Source: Dermanyssus gallinae (taxonomy: Eukaryota > Arthropoda > Arachnida > Mesostigmata > Dermanyssidae). From it: 64,000 nt of DNA. Of the stretch, positions 1-13,092 are shown piece by piece. The stretch is from NCBI GenBank assembly GCA_003439945.1, contig QVRM01002135.1, positions 230,202-294,201 of the forward strand, read 5' to 3'. Numbering within the stretch: position 1 is the first letter of the stretch; each line of letters begins with the position of its first letter. The position numbers were made by a program, and so were the translations under genes. Under the pieces are notes generated by a model. The model did not search any database, was not told the DNA's origin, and was given only the letters and a program-made list of their open reading frames with translations.

Positions 1-1145
1 GGACCCACTGAATAAAGTCACCTCAATAAAGTGAAAAAAATGATTTGACTAATTAAATTAACACGGTGTTATGCATCTGAGATAAGGGCTGAACATGTGT
101 TCATACGCCCTTGTCTGCATGATTCTGCAACCTCTACGCAAGGTTACGTTCACGTACATTTAAGATCGGCGTAGTTTGTTGTTGCAGGCCAACCTAAGGT
201 AACCGAGGTAGTCGCGCGGAATTGAGGTCCACTTACGATGGCACCAGGCTCGGAGCTGGTGGTTGCGGCAGCGCTCTTTAAAGTCATTCTCTTTTTTTCT
301 ACCTCTTGCACTTTGAGCTTCACACCCGTGGCTAGGCTACTAGCTAAAATGGCCCTATCCTTAAGCATTTACTCAATGCGGCAAAGGGGGAAGCAACGGT
401 GTGGCTTGCTCTGCTCTGCTCCCCATTAGCTAGATAAGCGCTAGATAAGTCAAGCGTAGGGCCGGCGCGGAGCCTACAATATGCACACTCCAACACAGAA
501 GTATACACTCGTACATACACAAGTGCCCAAGCAAGCGTTCGCAACAACTCTCACCCCGTTGTGCTGCTCAACAACGGCCGACATGTCCGTAGGCAATCCA
601 AGCGAAACTCTTTCTGTCTTTCTTGCTCGCTACAAAAATGCAATACTTTTCTCGGCCATTCCCTCCCCCCCCCCCGAATCGCACGCCGTATTCGTCCATT
701 CACATAGCTTTTTGCGGCGGCCCTCGGTAGCCGGTCGGGTCCAAGTTCTACTGCCGGCTACCGATCTTACTTAGGTGAACGGAGAAGCGGCTGAAATAAG
801 AAAGAAGCTGCTTTTCCGATTCTCGTGCATGCGGTCTGCGGGCTGCTGCTGCTGCTGCGAAGAAATTTTCTTAAACCTCACTAGCTTTATGCAGTCGTTC
901 GCATACCGCGAGAAATGCGTAAAGCCGCTCGCTGATGCGCGAGGCGGCAGGCATGCCGCTAGTGCGGTGGCCGCAGCGGTGGTTGCATGATAGACACCAG
1001 TGATAGATACAGCGGTAGCGCTCGTGGAAAACTACGGCCAGGATTTTCACAGTGTTTCGTCGTTGCCCACTGACGTAGTCATCACTCTGGCAGTCCCTTT
1101 TATCCTTCTTCTCTTTTCTTTTTCCGCTTTGGACCGCCCTACATT

Positions 1146-1147
<2 letters not shown>
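1..1147. other. Non-coding stretch, no recognisable gene
   Basis: Nothing conserved is visible. Open frames reach 97 codons (481-774, +) but read as unstructured low-similarity peptide. The stretch holds a C-run near 665-675 and a short CTG run at 842-858. It ends at a TA array. Confidence 0.6.

Positions 1148-1181
<34 letters not shown>
1148..1181. repeat. (TA)n microsatellite
   Basis: Pure TA dinucleotide array of about 34 bp. It creates a false Tyr/Ile open frame on the plus strand. Confidence 0.97.
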
Positions 1182-1182
<1 letters not shown>

Positions 1183-2759
1183 GTCTAGGGCTATAGCCAT
1201 ATTTTGGGATGCGTTTTGACACTCTGATCCTCGCGAAGGCAGCGGCGGTGACTTCGGGCCAGGCGAACTCCAAGCGAACGCTCGACTATAGCCTAGCGGC
1301 GTGTGTTTAGCTTCCAAGAGTTCTTCCCCTTCTATCTGCTTTAGTAGTAGTAGCAGCAGCAGCAGTAGTTCTAGGAGTAGTTGTGCAGTTGCACATTGTG
1401 GCCGTCTTTGATGTGTTCATGCATTTATGCAGTTCCCTCTCTGAGTTGCTGTTTCTGCTGGCGTTTTTCTTTCTTGGCGCAAGCGTCGAGAGAAAGTCAA
1501 ACAGCAAAAATGAGTACGAGAGACAGCTAGACGATGTAGGAGCAGAGAGCGATAAATATAGAGAGGGGGGGGGAGAGAGAGAGAGGTATTAGCAGTAGAA
1601 CGCAGCTCGAATGGGAATGGAAGGACAGAACGACTCGAAATAAAACGAATGCCCCGACAAAGCAGAAGGAGCACTTTGAGATTAGGGTTATATGTCGTTG
1701 AGAACAGAAATCCAAGAATAGTAGGAAGAGAGGGTAAGGGATAGAAATATATCAGCACGATAATGTGAAAGATGCGTCAGCACTTTTCAAATGCCATTCT
1801 TGATGAAATGAGAATCTATATTTGGGGGGGGGGAGGACAGGAATATAAATAGCCGCTTACCATACGGTGGTGTGTATGTATGTGCGTGTACGGTAAGAAA
1901 CCTTAGCTCTGGCTCAGTCAGCGCGAGGCAATGGTATGAAATATTGCCGAATGGCTTTGCTGAACTGGTCCGCCAAATAATTGTTCATGTGAGCATAAAA
2001 AGCTATTATGTTCGATTTTAAAATAGGTCGATATGTGAACACTGCTTGTGTAGGTGTGCATCTTTCATTCAGTGCACATCGTAAAGCATAAAGCAACAAT
2101 ATTACGCGTCGATAAAGCGAAGTAGCGTATAACAAGCTTCTAACGAAGAACTAAGAACTAGGATACCAAGGACAAAAGCCGAAATTTGGACGGTCTCGAG
2201 GTAGTGCCAACCACTTCCGAACTGTGGAGGGTGAAGAGTGTTGAGTGGATGTTAAAATTTATACAAAGGGAGGTAAAAAGTCAATCAATTTTTGCGCCAT
2301 AGCGTCATTACTTTGTGCACTTGCAGCCGTTTCGTTGATTACTATCTATTGGCTCCCGTGTTACGTTTAGGATAGTACAGCAGCTCTATATGTAACTGCT
2401 GATTTAGTCAGTCTTGGTATCCCGTTTGGGCTTTTCCCTAACCTTCCTGTCTTTGAAAGATTCAGGATTGAACGTTCACATCGTTCCATAAAGACAAACG
2501 TAGACTTTCGTAGGCCGTCGTTTTTATAAAATTGGGTGACCAGGCATCATCGTTTCGGTGTAGTACTGTTCATAAAACCTATTACGAACGCTCGTACTGG
2601 ATAGCAGCAGTATGCCACTGTTAAGCGTTTAGTCCGTAAAAACCGATTTGTGCGATCAATAAAAGCCGTCTGCTCCATCGGAAGCAGCTCCATGGCCGCA
2701 CCACCACCGCCTCCACCGTTAAAACGATTCGATCCTGACCCACATCGTTCTTCTTTTAG
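1182..2759. other. Non-coding stretch with AGT/AGC and GA-rich tracts
   Basis: Contains an AGT/AGC triplet tract at about 1341-1380, a purine-rich GA/G tract at about 1558-1590 and a G-run near 1825-1835. No coding frame with protein-like content was recognised. Confidence 0.6.
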
Positions 2760-2900
2760 GTCTGTGGTATTCTAACATTGAAAACCTATGGTTCTCAGCC
2801 GTCGCAGACTGACATTATCTCAACGCCAAATGGTACACGGAAATGTCGATACGGCTGCTTCTCTTGGATACAAATTACCAAGACAGACGATTTTATAATG
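2760..2900 (+). CDS. Candidate internal exon, unknown product
   Basis: A strong-looking acceptor (TTCTTCTTTTAG, AG at 2758-2759) is followed by 141 nt that stay open in one frame and end at ATG|GTAAGA (donor at 2901). The length is 47 codons, phase 0 to phase 0. The peptide contains TYGSQPSQTDIISTPNGTRK and later CRYGCFSWIQ, with no domain I recognise. A TTCTAAC branch-point-like motif lies inside it (2769-2775), so the true acceptor could instead be the CAG near 2797. The call rests only on splice signals and openness. The same frame stays open past the donor to 2972, so chance is a real alternative. Confidence 0.22.
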
Positions 2901-4663
2901 GTAAGAGCCGAACAGTTTTGGTTTTCTGACCCATATGTATTCAGTTCCACTAACTCTACAAGCCTGACGTAGCTAGAGCTTTTCGTAATTTTGGTCCAAA
3001 TTTTAGTTTGCCTAAATTGGCTTAGTTGCTGCGTTTAGATCCCAGGCTATTCTGGAGAAGTATTTTGCACAGGTGGCACCAATGTAGACTTCTATGATCT
3101 GTTGAAACAGCGGAAAACTTAACTGGCTGGTTGGCTTTTTGAATATATATATAGGCCACTTTGCAATCGACACGTCGGTTAGTACAGTGTAGAGGGTGTA
3201 ATCGACATAGCTTCGACAGCAAACCCCGCATGCATGGAGATCCGAAGCACGGGAATAGGGTCACCGTTAGCACGGCATTTGACGGATCTTCGATGTCGTA
3301 GGTTGCGTTCCTACCGTTTTCTGGGTAGCAAGCGTAGTCGATAGTTGTATGCGTCGGGCTTGCGTTGTGCCCAAGTCCTTGGCTGCAGTTGCTTTGGCCC
3401 CAGCTGAAACGGTTGTCTCTGTTTGCTCCTCGACCTATTGTTTTGTCTCCTCTGTCCGCTTCTGTCAATGCTTGGCAGACTCGACACAATCGTCCACAAC
3501 TTGTACGAACTTTCTACACAAAAGAGTTTATTCCTTTGGTTTGCGCATCAAATCGAAAACGACAACAATACCAACAACAACTGCTACTACTCTAACTACT
3601 ACTACAACTACAACAGCTACAAAAGGCTACAGAAACGGAAACAGCATCAGCAATGAAATGTAAACTACTTAAATTCGCAATGTTATGTAAACCAAACCTT
3701 AGTCTTTAAACTAACAAATAACTAACAAAATATGATTTAACCTCAATATAATTGTTACTAGTTTATTTTGGCAGATCGGGTAATTATTCAAACCCCGCCT
3801 ACGGTTGATATTGTTTAACCCAAACGTTGACTGTACATATAGTTGGTCCTGATTTGAAGGAAGAAAATTGTTTCGGAGTCCAGAGATTCGGTTTGAACTA
3901 CGGACCGTAGCACTGCAGCTGCTAACACACAGAGGTTGCAACGGCGGTAAGAACATGTCAAAAGGCCATTTTAACTAAATACTATGTCTGTATGTCACAT
4001 AATTCATAACCTACGTACGAATACATACATATAGCGTATTCGTCGAACGTTAGAGTTGCTGTAGTTCCAGTAGCCGGCAGTAGTCCGGTAGGGGTTAGTT
4101 GAATAGGATTACATTTCGTTCTGGTAGTAGAAGCAGCAGCAGCAGTTGTAACACTAAGGACGACATCATCAGTCGAGAGCACGCCTTTGGTAGGCTGCGA
4201 CATGCATCCCCTTCGAGGTCCGAGGTCTACAGTACGGAGGACGGTCGACAACAACCAAACACCACGGCTATGTCGGACATGACAAGCGCCGTTGACAGCG
4301 CCCTTGTGCTGGTGTGGCCACACCCGTACTGCCGTCTGTTTGATTGAATGCGAAATATTTATTATTTACGCGAGTTGTTCCTTGGCGTCATATTATTTGC
4401 GTATAGCCAAAGAGTGAGAGGCTTGTACTGAGTAAACAGCGGGCGAAGGCGGAACAACGACAGGAAGAGAATTGGAGAGAAGAAGGGGCCAGGGTTTGCA
4501 GGCTTCGCACCATGCGCGAAGCAAACTCGAGAATACCTCTAGTGAGTACCGCTGCTCGTCAATATCTAACTACGGCCTTGCATTACTACCGCTTGCATTG
4601 CATTGGCACACGACGTCAAATCCATGTTACGCAAGAGACAATATATCATAGATAAGATTGATT
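2901..4663. other. Non-coding stretch with ACA/ACT triplets and one dispersed 23-mer
   Basis: A minus-strand open frame (3022-3489, 155 codons) has no recognisable domain. Bases 3278-3300 match 38074-38096 with one mismatch (core TTTGACGGATCTTCGATG), suggesting a dispersed repeat. An ACA/ACT-rich tract lies at about 3565-3630 and an AGC run at about 4128-4146. Confidence 0.5.
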
Positions 4664-4724
4664 TATATATATATATATATATATATATAAATATATACAT
4701 ATATATATAAATATATATAGATAT

Positions 4725-4769
<45 letters not shown>

Positions 4770-4771
4770 TA

Positions 4772-4814
<43 letters not shown>

Positions 4815-4843
4815 TACACATATATATATATATATATATATAT
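4664..4843. repeat. Long compound TA / TAAA microsatellite
   Basis: About 180 bp made of TA runs with interruptions (AAATA, GATA, CACA). All Tyr/Ile open frames over it are artefacts of the repeat. Confidence 0.97.
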
Positions 4844-6632
4844 GCATTCTCGTTTGTTTTTTACCCGAAGGTTGGCTGCGTCTCCTGGGCTGCTACTCGA
4901 TTCGTACCATTCTACAGCAGTACACAGACCACGTAATAAACGTGCCACCGCATTCGCAGCGTTACACTGGGAGCTAGTAGAGGTCCGCCGCTTCGTCATC
5001 CGTGAGGCACGTTGGTAGGCGCCTTGGCGAACGTTCTTCCTTTTCACCTTGTTACTTGTTACGCGCTCTGTGCTTGGTGTCTTGAGCAATAAAGGCGTGC
5101 TATCGTCCCCTCCCCGGCGAAGCCCACGCCCGGGCGCCCACGACCTTCAGCAGCGACCCACTACCCGTAGTACTAACTGCCGCTTCTACTACTACTACTA
5201 CAACTGGGCTTGCATAGACACATGCTGCCGCTGAAAGCAGTGAGATGGGTACGAGTCCAACGTAGTGGGCGCGCATGTACATACATCTGTTTGCCATTCT
5301 TTCACGTGTTCCCCGCGCATGCCGTACGAAATGATGGCTGTTCTTGCGGCTTGGGCCCTTCCGCAGTAGCAACAGCAAGAAGAAGAAGAAGAAGAAGAAG
5401 AACAACAACAACAACAACAACAACAATTTCTGCCAACCCGCAAGCCGCCGCCGCCGCCAGAATTTCTTTTATTGCTACTGGATGTTGCAACCAGGACTGT
5501 ATAGCATAGCTTCGCCGACAAGGAACAATCGCAGGCGGGGCAATCATACTAGACGCCCAGCGGCTGGGTACAGAAACGACTCGACACCGCTCAAGCAGCT
5601 TCCGCTTGCAGTACACTTGCTCGTTGTCATCGCCGTGGTTGTCATGCAGATTGTACAATAAGCGGCTCATCGTCGTGGGCGGCCCTACTGTATTGAGAGT
5701 AGCGCGTATTTCGTCTCGCAAAGTGTCGAGTGGACGCGCTACAGTAGTATCTCCGTTTCGTGAGTAGCCTCACCGAGTAAGTGGCCCGTGGTCGTTTTTG
5801 GAAGCTTGCTTCCTAGCCGAGGCCGACGAGGACCGGTGAATAGCTGTCCCGCTGGACACATCGAAATAAATGCAAGCCAAATGAGCGGCCAAGCAAACGG
5901 CAATCGAATACGCAGTAGAAATTCCAGACTATGAAATCAAACATTTTTCATCTGCTCCTCCGGGTTTTTATGATAGGAACAGAGCTCTGGCGGCACGCCA
6001 TTCAGAACAAAGGACTTTGATCCGGCTAAAAGGTTGAATTAGTGGAGGGGGGGGGGCGAGAAAAGAGGTATTTATTATGCGAAAGACTAAAATAGAAACG
6101 AAAGCAGGAATAAATATCAACTTGAAGACGAAATTATATCTTTATTCAGAAACCGAGTGCGACGATATAATGATAGCATTACCGCTGTCACTATTACTTT
6201 TTTTGGTCTCACGGGGGCGATTTTATCTATCTCGTTGCAATGGTAATTTTTCAGTGTAGCAGTTTCGGGGGCTAATTGTAATCATTAGGTAGAATTGCGA
6301 GCCACTCCGTGTTGTTGGAAGGGCGTCCAGATTCGGAACTGTCAAAAGTACATTTAAGTGGAAAGTTTGTATTATGAGAAAAAACACGTTAGATATCTCC
6401 TTTCTGAGCTAAACTCGATTTTAGTGACTTGCATGTTGACAAATGCTGCACAATGTTACTACTTACACATGTGTCTTATTATTATTATAGTAGTGGCATC
6501 TCAGAATAAACCCAAACTGGTGCTTCATTTCACTTGCAGTAAATTAACAAGTATGCTTTGTATTTAACAACATATTTTACCATAAAGGATTTAACAACGT
6601 ATTAAAAAAAAAAATGTTTGCAATAAACGGAA
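4844..6632. other. GC-richer island then AT-rich spacer, no recognised gene
   Basis: Bases 4850-5720 are GC-rich with TAC, AAG/AAC and CCG triplet runs. Overlapping frames of 97-139 codons occur on both strands, which is typical of GC-rich triplet DNA rather than of one conserved gene. Bases 5720-6632 are ordinary non-coding DNA with a G-run near 6046-6057. Confidence 0.5.
5377..5427. repeat. (AAG)n-(AAC)n triplet array
   Basis: AAG units (5377-5400) pass directly into AAC units (5401-5427). The change looks like a point mutation that was then amplified. Confidence 0.95.
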
Positions 6633-6654
6633 ATATATATATATATATATATTA

Positions 6655-6741
<87 letters not shown>
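6633..6741. repeat. (TA)n microsatellite, about 109 bp
   Basis: TA array with a small ATTAATATATAC interruption near 6651-6662, followed by about 80 bp of pure TA. Confidence 0.97.
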
Positions 6742-6743
<2 letters not shown>

Positions 6744-7255
6744 AAGCATGGTTTAAAATTAAACAAAACTGCACGTCACGACGTTTTAGTCGTAATTAAA
6801 AATTTAGAGCAATTTAAAGATGTGAAAACAACAAGCACTCATGTTCGTAGTCTTACCCCCGAGCACGACGCAAGTGCCCTGTTGGCCCACCCATTTGCAT
6901 AATAGTAGAATTACAAAAGAATGCATATCTGAACAATTAATACAACTGCATGCCACTTCCAATTCTTGACAGTAGTACAATTATCAGCACACTTCTCAAG
7001 TGTTAGCACTAAACAATAACCCAAATGTTACTCATACAGATGCATAATTAATGACCGTATTTAAGCATCCGCTAATGCAAAGTAAACAAGTTAGCATTTG
7101 TACACGTACGCGGGATATCAAATATATGCGGGACATCCACATATATAGCTCAGTAAGCCACTCCAAAATGCTCACAGATCTGACTACGCCGACAACGAAT
7201 TCAGTAGAAATGACATGCGGTTTCAATGACATGAGTCGTAAGTCCGATCTCGGTA

Positions 7256-7257
<2 letters not shown>
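6742..7257. other. AT-rich non-coding spacer
   Basis: No coding frame with protein character. The sequence runs between two TA arrays. Confidence 0.6.
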
Positions 7258-7302
<45 letters not shown>

Positions 7303-7308
7303 TATATG
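7258..7308. repeat. (TA)n microsatellite
   Basis: TA array of about 40 bp followed by AAATATATAT. Confidence 0.97.
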
Positions 7309-9114
7309 GAATAACACATCCATCGTGACTGTGGACCATTTCGATGCATCCCCTTAGCCATGCGCCAGACATAAAGGCTGTTTATGTGTTCTGTGCGCGC
7401 GACAGAAAGTCATGTGACTAATTGGTTTAGTAGTGTTTCCACCCCGGCAAGTATTCAGCAGTGAAGTAAAAGTCAACCCAAGTAAACAAATCAGTGACCA
7501 AGTCCAGTATGTTATTGTACAAGCTATGTAGGCTTGTTCAAGCTAATATTCAGTTTTTGAACCAATACTTGGTTTATAAATTGTGCGTAAATAGATTATG
7601 CATTCGGGTGAAATAGACTGCGGGTGTATAGCGCCAAATCATCAGCCTACATAAGGCCGTCTACCCGCGAGTGCCGGGCTTGTATCTCCCGAAAGATCCC
7701 TTGCCAGCACCAAAACAGCAAGGCGCTTAGATGATAACCCTAGGCAACATAAGTGGGTCTGTATAATTGCCATATGCTTAGCAGCTCTATCACCTATAAG
7801 ACGATTTTCTATTAAGCATTTTTCAGGAAGGGCAACTTCCTGAAAAGTGCTTAACAGAAATTCCATAATATTCAATGAAACCCCGCAAAATGCAAAGTAT
7901 CGAACCCTCCTTGCAAAGTCTGCAAATACGGTAAAATACGAATACAATTTGCTCAGGCTGTCCCGACATAGGAGATACAAGGCCGTTATCTTTCGACAAA
8001 GTTTGTTTTCGAAGGCGCCTGCTAAAAATTATTTACTGGTTTCTTTAACAAAGACTTTTACTTACTACGGAGCTCGAAAACGTTCAGTATTTTAATAGCA
8101 AGTTTTACGCTTAGACGTACTATGACCAACAGCTCTTGTCTAAGAATTAGCTGAGAATCTGAGTTTAACTATACACTCGTCATTATAATGCTCCACAACC
8201 TGGAATTAATTTTAATCCGTTTGTATAAATTGCTTGCGATGCAGCATAGGTGCTATGCGAGGGAATAAGCAAAAATATACTTTCGTTAGGGGATCCGGTC
8301 ATTTTGCTCAAAGGAAGCAAATATACAAAAATGTTAATCAACCAAAAGGTATTGAGTGCTACCGGGACATGGCGCCAAGTCATGCGAGGCGTCGTAGTCT
8401 CAAAAATGTAAAGGGCATGAGCTAGGAACTCTCCTGAGCACTTGCCACATTTCCTCAACTGTGCATTGTCGCGCAGCTTGAACTGTGGTGGAGGAATATT
8501 TAAATATATATGTATGCAGAAATTTTATTGATATGCCCTCGGTGCTCTCTTTAGGCCTGTGTGGGTCACGAGGATTTGTTCGTGTCTGTGCCCCGTATGT
8601 GCCTATGCGTGTGTCAACGATTGTATGCTCGCAGAACTAACGAGGTGGAATAGCAAAACTAATGTTTGCCGCGCAGGGTCGGGTTCGTCAAATGAATAAA
8701 GAACCCTTTCGCGAAGACGACAGCGCAGTTCAACACATTCGTTCAGCAATTCTTCACCGCTCCCCGCCCGTCGGTTGCAGTTTAGGGGCGCAGGCGCATC
8801 TCTTCCTACAGTCGATCTATTTGCAAAAGACTAAACGAGATCCCGCTACCGCGTTCTCGTACGTCATTTCGTTGTTGCCGTGCCTGTATCGTTTCTGTAG
8901 CGGGAAATTAATCATTCTCCCGCCCGACTGAAGCTCACCATGAGCTCGAAACGACGTAGACTCGAGGCTGCCAATCTACGTTAGGAACAGGCAAACCATT
9001 TGAGACTGTACGCGCAAACGGGACAGAATTTGCATTTGAAACTGAAACCAAACAAGAAGGGAGAAGACATGTCATAGTTGATGCGATGAATCTATCGAAA
9101 GGGCGAGAATGGTT

Positions 9115-9117
<3 letters not shown>
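7309..9117. other. Non-coding stretch with one imperfect hairpin
   Basis: Open frames of 63-112 codons (for example 7642-7980, -) show no recognisable domain. The notable structure is the hairpin at 7807-7859, listed separately. Confidence 0.55.
7807..7859. other. 24-bp imperfect hairpin, pre-miRNA-like
   Basis: Arms 7807-7830 and 7836-7859 pair over 24 positions with one A-C mismatch and one G-U-type position. The loop is 5 nt (GGCAA). A core arm motif is TTTCAGGAAG. The stem fits the mature part of a miRNA hairpin, but the loop is short and the arm length is low. It may simply be a small inverted duplication. Confidence 0.6.
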
Positions 9118-9161
<44 letters not shown>

Positions 9162-9162
9162 A

Positions 9163-9252
<90 letters not shown>

Positions 9253-9338
9253 AAAAAAAATTATATATATATGTATATATATATATATATGTAAATACAT
9301 ATATATATATATATTTAAAAAAAAATTATATATATATG
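9118..9338. repeat. Compound TA array with duplicated modules
   Basis: About 220 bp of TA broken by repeated modules. GTAAATACATA occurs twice (near 9159 and 9290), and a TTTAAAAAAAAATTATATAT block occurs twice (near 9249 and 9314). The block structure suggests local duplication within the array. Confidence 0.95.
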
Positions 9339-10867
<1,529 letters not shown>

Positions 10868-12242
10868 GCATGCGTAGGCGTACTACGGATTAATATGTAG
10901 ACGCCGGAGAGCCGATATGCAACAGTACACCAGTGCGTATAAGTCCGGCTCTCTTTTAAAAAGTTTGCCCAGATTTAGCTCGTAAACCGCGTGCAGTAAA
11001 ACCCACCGTATAACCAGTGCTGCAACTTGACCTATCTTCTTGAGCCTAAGCTTGTGTGCATGCTAGCAGGCAGAAGCGCGGGCCCGCGGAAATCTGTCAA
11101 CAGGGCCAGCCTGGACCTGACTAGGAATATAAAAAAGATGCACACTACTTCGTGAGCATCACACAAGAGTGTCTTGGCTAAGTCATTTGCTGAAAAATGG
11201 GCTCACCTTCGTTCGGGCCATATGAGAGCAAATGCATCATGAATGTTCTCATTGCAGCTTGTCTTGTATCTAATATCTATTTTTGTACGGATGCGAATTT
11301 TGCACATTAATCGTACGTTCAAGTTGCTGCAATAAAAATACACATATATGCAGAACCGAACCCTCCTTAAACTGCAAGTACGTGCAAGAGCTACCTTCAG
11401 AAGCCAATGTTAGAAGCAGCGTTGTTCTGTTTACTTATTTGAACCTGTTCAGTGCCTACAAAAGCCTCACTGAAAATCTCTATTTGAATACGGTACGGCC
11501 AAAATTTAAGCATACTAATGGAATAGAGAAACTTAGGAAGCTCCGGCGGTTCGAGTGATCTCAATGTGGTACCAACGTAGCCGGCAACCGAGGTTTTCAC
11601 TGGGGCACATATTGGGCCCACTAGAAAAGTGTTTGTGAGTGGCAACACCATTTAAGTTTTGTTTCAGTTAGCTTAATTGAAGTAAAGTTTTCGCCCTGCG
11701 TGCCGAGGACAACTCGGAGGTAACCACGACCTCGCTCGTTGATTTAGGAGTTTGCTAAGGAATCTTGCTCGATTTTCAGCTGTCCTCTGCCCTCTGCCCG
11801 CCTTCATGTTTCCTTTTGTCCGCCCAACGTCTTCTCGTCTTTGTTGTCGTCGTCACCTTTATAAAGCAATCTTAATTTCAGCCTGCGACGCGAGTGCAGG
11901 TTAATTTAGAAAATGCGTTGCTGTCGTTGCTTAGCACAGGCAAATATCTCCTGGCTAGGCTCTCAATTTTGCTAAGCAAATAAGAGACCAAAGCACCGAG
12001 AACGGCGTTAAGGGAAGTACGACGCTAATGAAAAATGCTATTCGTTGTGAGCGTTCATTTGGCGATGTTTACAATGAGTCTGACCACTGTCCTAGGAACC
12101 TACAACTACGCGTAAATATATTATTTTGTTCAAACGCCAGGTGTAGGAAATATACAGTCTAACTTTTCTGTAGAAAAATTTACACTTGTACAGACGGCCC
12201 CTGTAATAGTTTTGCGGATGTACTAAGCAAATACATTTAAGC
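10868..12242. other. Non-coding stretch
   Basis: Open frames on both strands (for example 11283-11558 + and 11397-11651 -) carry no recognisable domain. No RNA gene was seen. Confidence 0.55.
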
Positions 12243-12264
12243 ATATATATATATATACGGACAC

Positions 12265-12308
<44 letters not shown>
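12243..12308. repeat. Two (TA)n arrays split by a 10-bp spacer
   Basis: TA at 12243-12257 and 12267-12308, separated by CGGACACCCA. Confidence 0.96.
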
Positions 12309-12312
<4 letters not shown>

Positions 12313-12373
12313 GTGAACAAGAGCTGACGATAGTCTTCAAAGCGGTCGTATCGCGGGCTGCGCTAGTGCATCG

Positions 12374-13092
12374 GTGCGTTGCGTGGTCATTCCGGCCCAA
12401 TCTGCGTGCGCCATCAATCAGAACTTTGTTTGCCGCTTCGACGCAACGAACAAGATGAGCGCCGATGGAGGGCAGATGACTTCATCATTTTCGGCCGCCG
12501 CTTCGTACCTCAATGCGGCGTCTGGCGCCGCTGATGATGCACGCACCACCAACGCGCCAACCAATCACTACGCCACTCAATCAGGTGGTGGTGGTGGTCG
12601 TGGTGAGGAGTCCATCAGCGATCATTCCGAGACGTCCTGGCTTGAGTGCGTGGCAGACTGAACCGCCGAGACTGAAGATTTGTCAGTCAGACCTGCTGCT
12701 GCCGCCGCCGCAGCAGACGTGTCGGGCGTAGATTGGGGTACTGACACAGCAGCAGCAGCAACAACCTTTACAGTAAACCGCTCAACTGTGTAGAAGGAAA
12801 CGCTGAACAATGGTGACGACGATTTGCTCAAGTCGACTGGGGCAACAACAGCAGCAGCAGCAGCAGCGAGACTAAGCCGCCTCGAAAGTTACGTTTTAAA
12901 GACAACGATGACGTTCATGATGATGATGATGATGATGATGATGGCGGCGACGGCGAAACAAACCAGTCAGTCGCGAGCGGAGTTAGCAGAAAGGGGCTGC
13001 AGGCTTACCGACCATATATATATATATATGTATATGTGTGTGTATGGGTGTGGTTTGTGGTTGTATCTGAGAAGATGAGTGTCTGGGTTTAG
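12374..13092 (+). CDS. Coding-like Ala/Ser/Gly/Asp-rich region, broken frames
   Basis: From an ATG at 12455 with a favourable context (A at -3), one frame reads MSADGGQMTSSFSAAASYLN and continues hydrophilic to a TGA at 12659. The same frame stays protein-like past that stop (AETEDLSVRP, an Ala run, DVSGVDWGTDT) to a TAG at 12791, then continues again (KETLNNGDDDLLKS). A second frame is open from 12817 to 13092 and reads a Ser run, ETKPPRKLRFKDNDDVHD, an Asp run and ETNQSVASGVSRKG. Together this looks like the low-complexity part of a regulatory protein interrupted by stops and a frame change. It could be a pseudogene, unrecognised introns, assembly errors, or non-coding GC-rich triplet DNA that mimics coding. 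No domain is recognised. Confidence 0.25.
12912..12943. repeat. (GAT)n triplet array
   Basis: About nine ATG/GAT units. In frame they encode Asp, Met or other runs, depending on the frame. Confidence 0.93.

Noticed and set aside
4566..5089. Long minus-strand frames made of Tyr/Ile repeats
   Set aside because: They are translations of (TA)n. The same happens at every TA array (for example 10674-10871, 22392-22686, 51824-52156).
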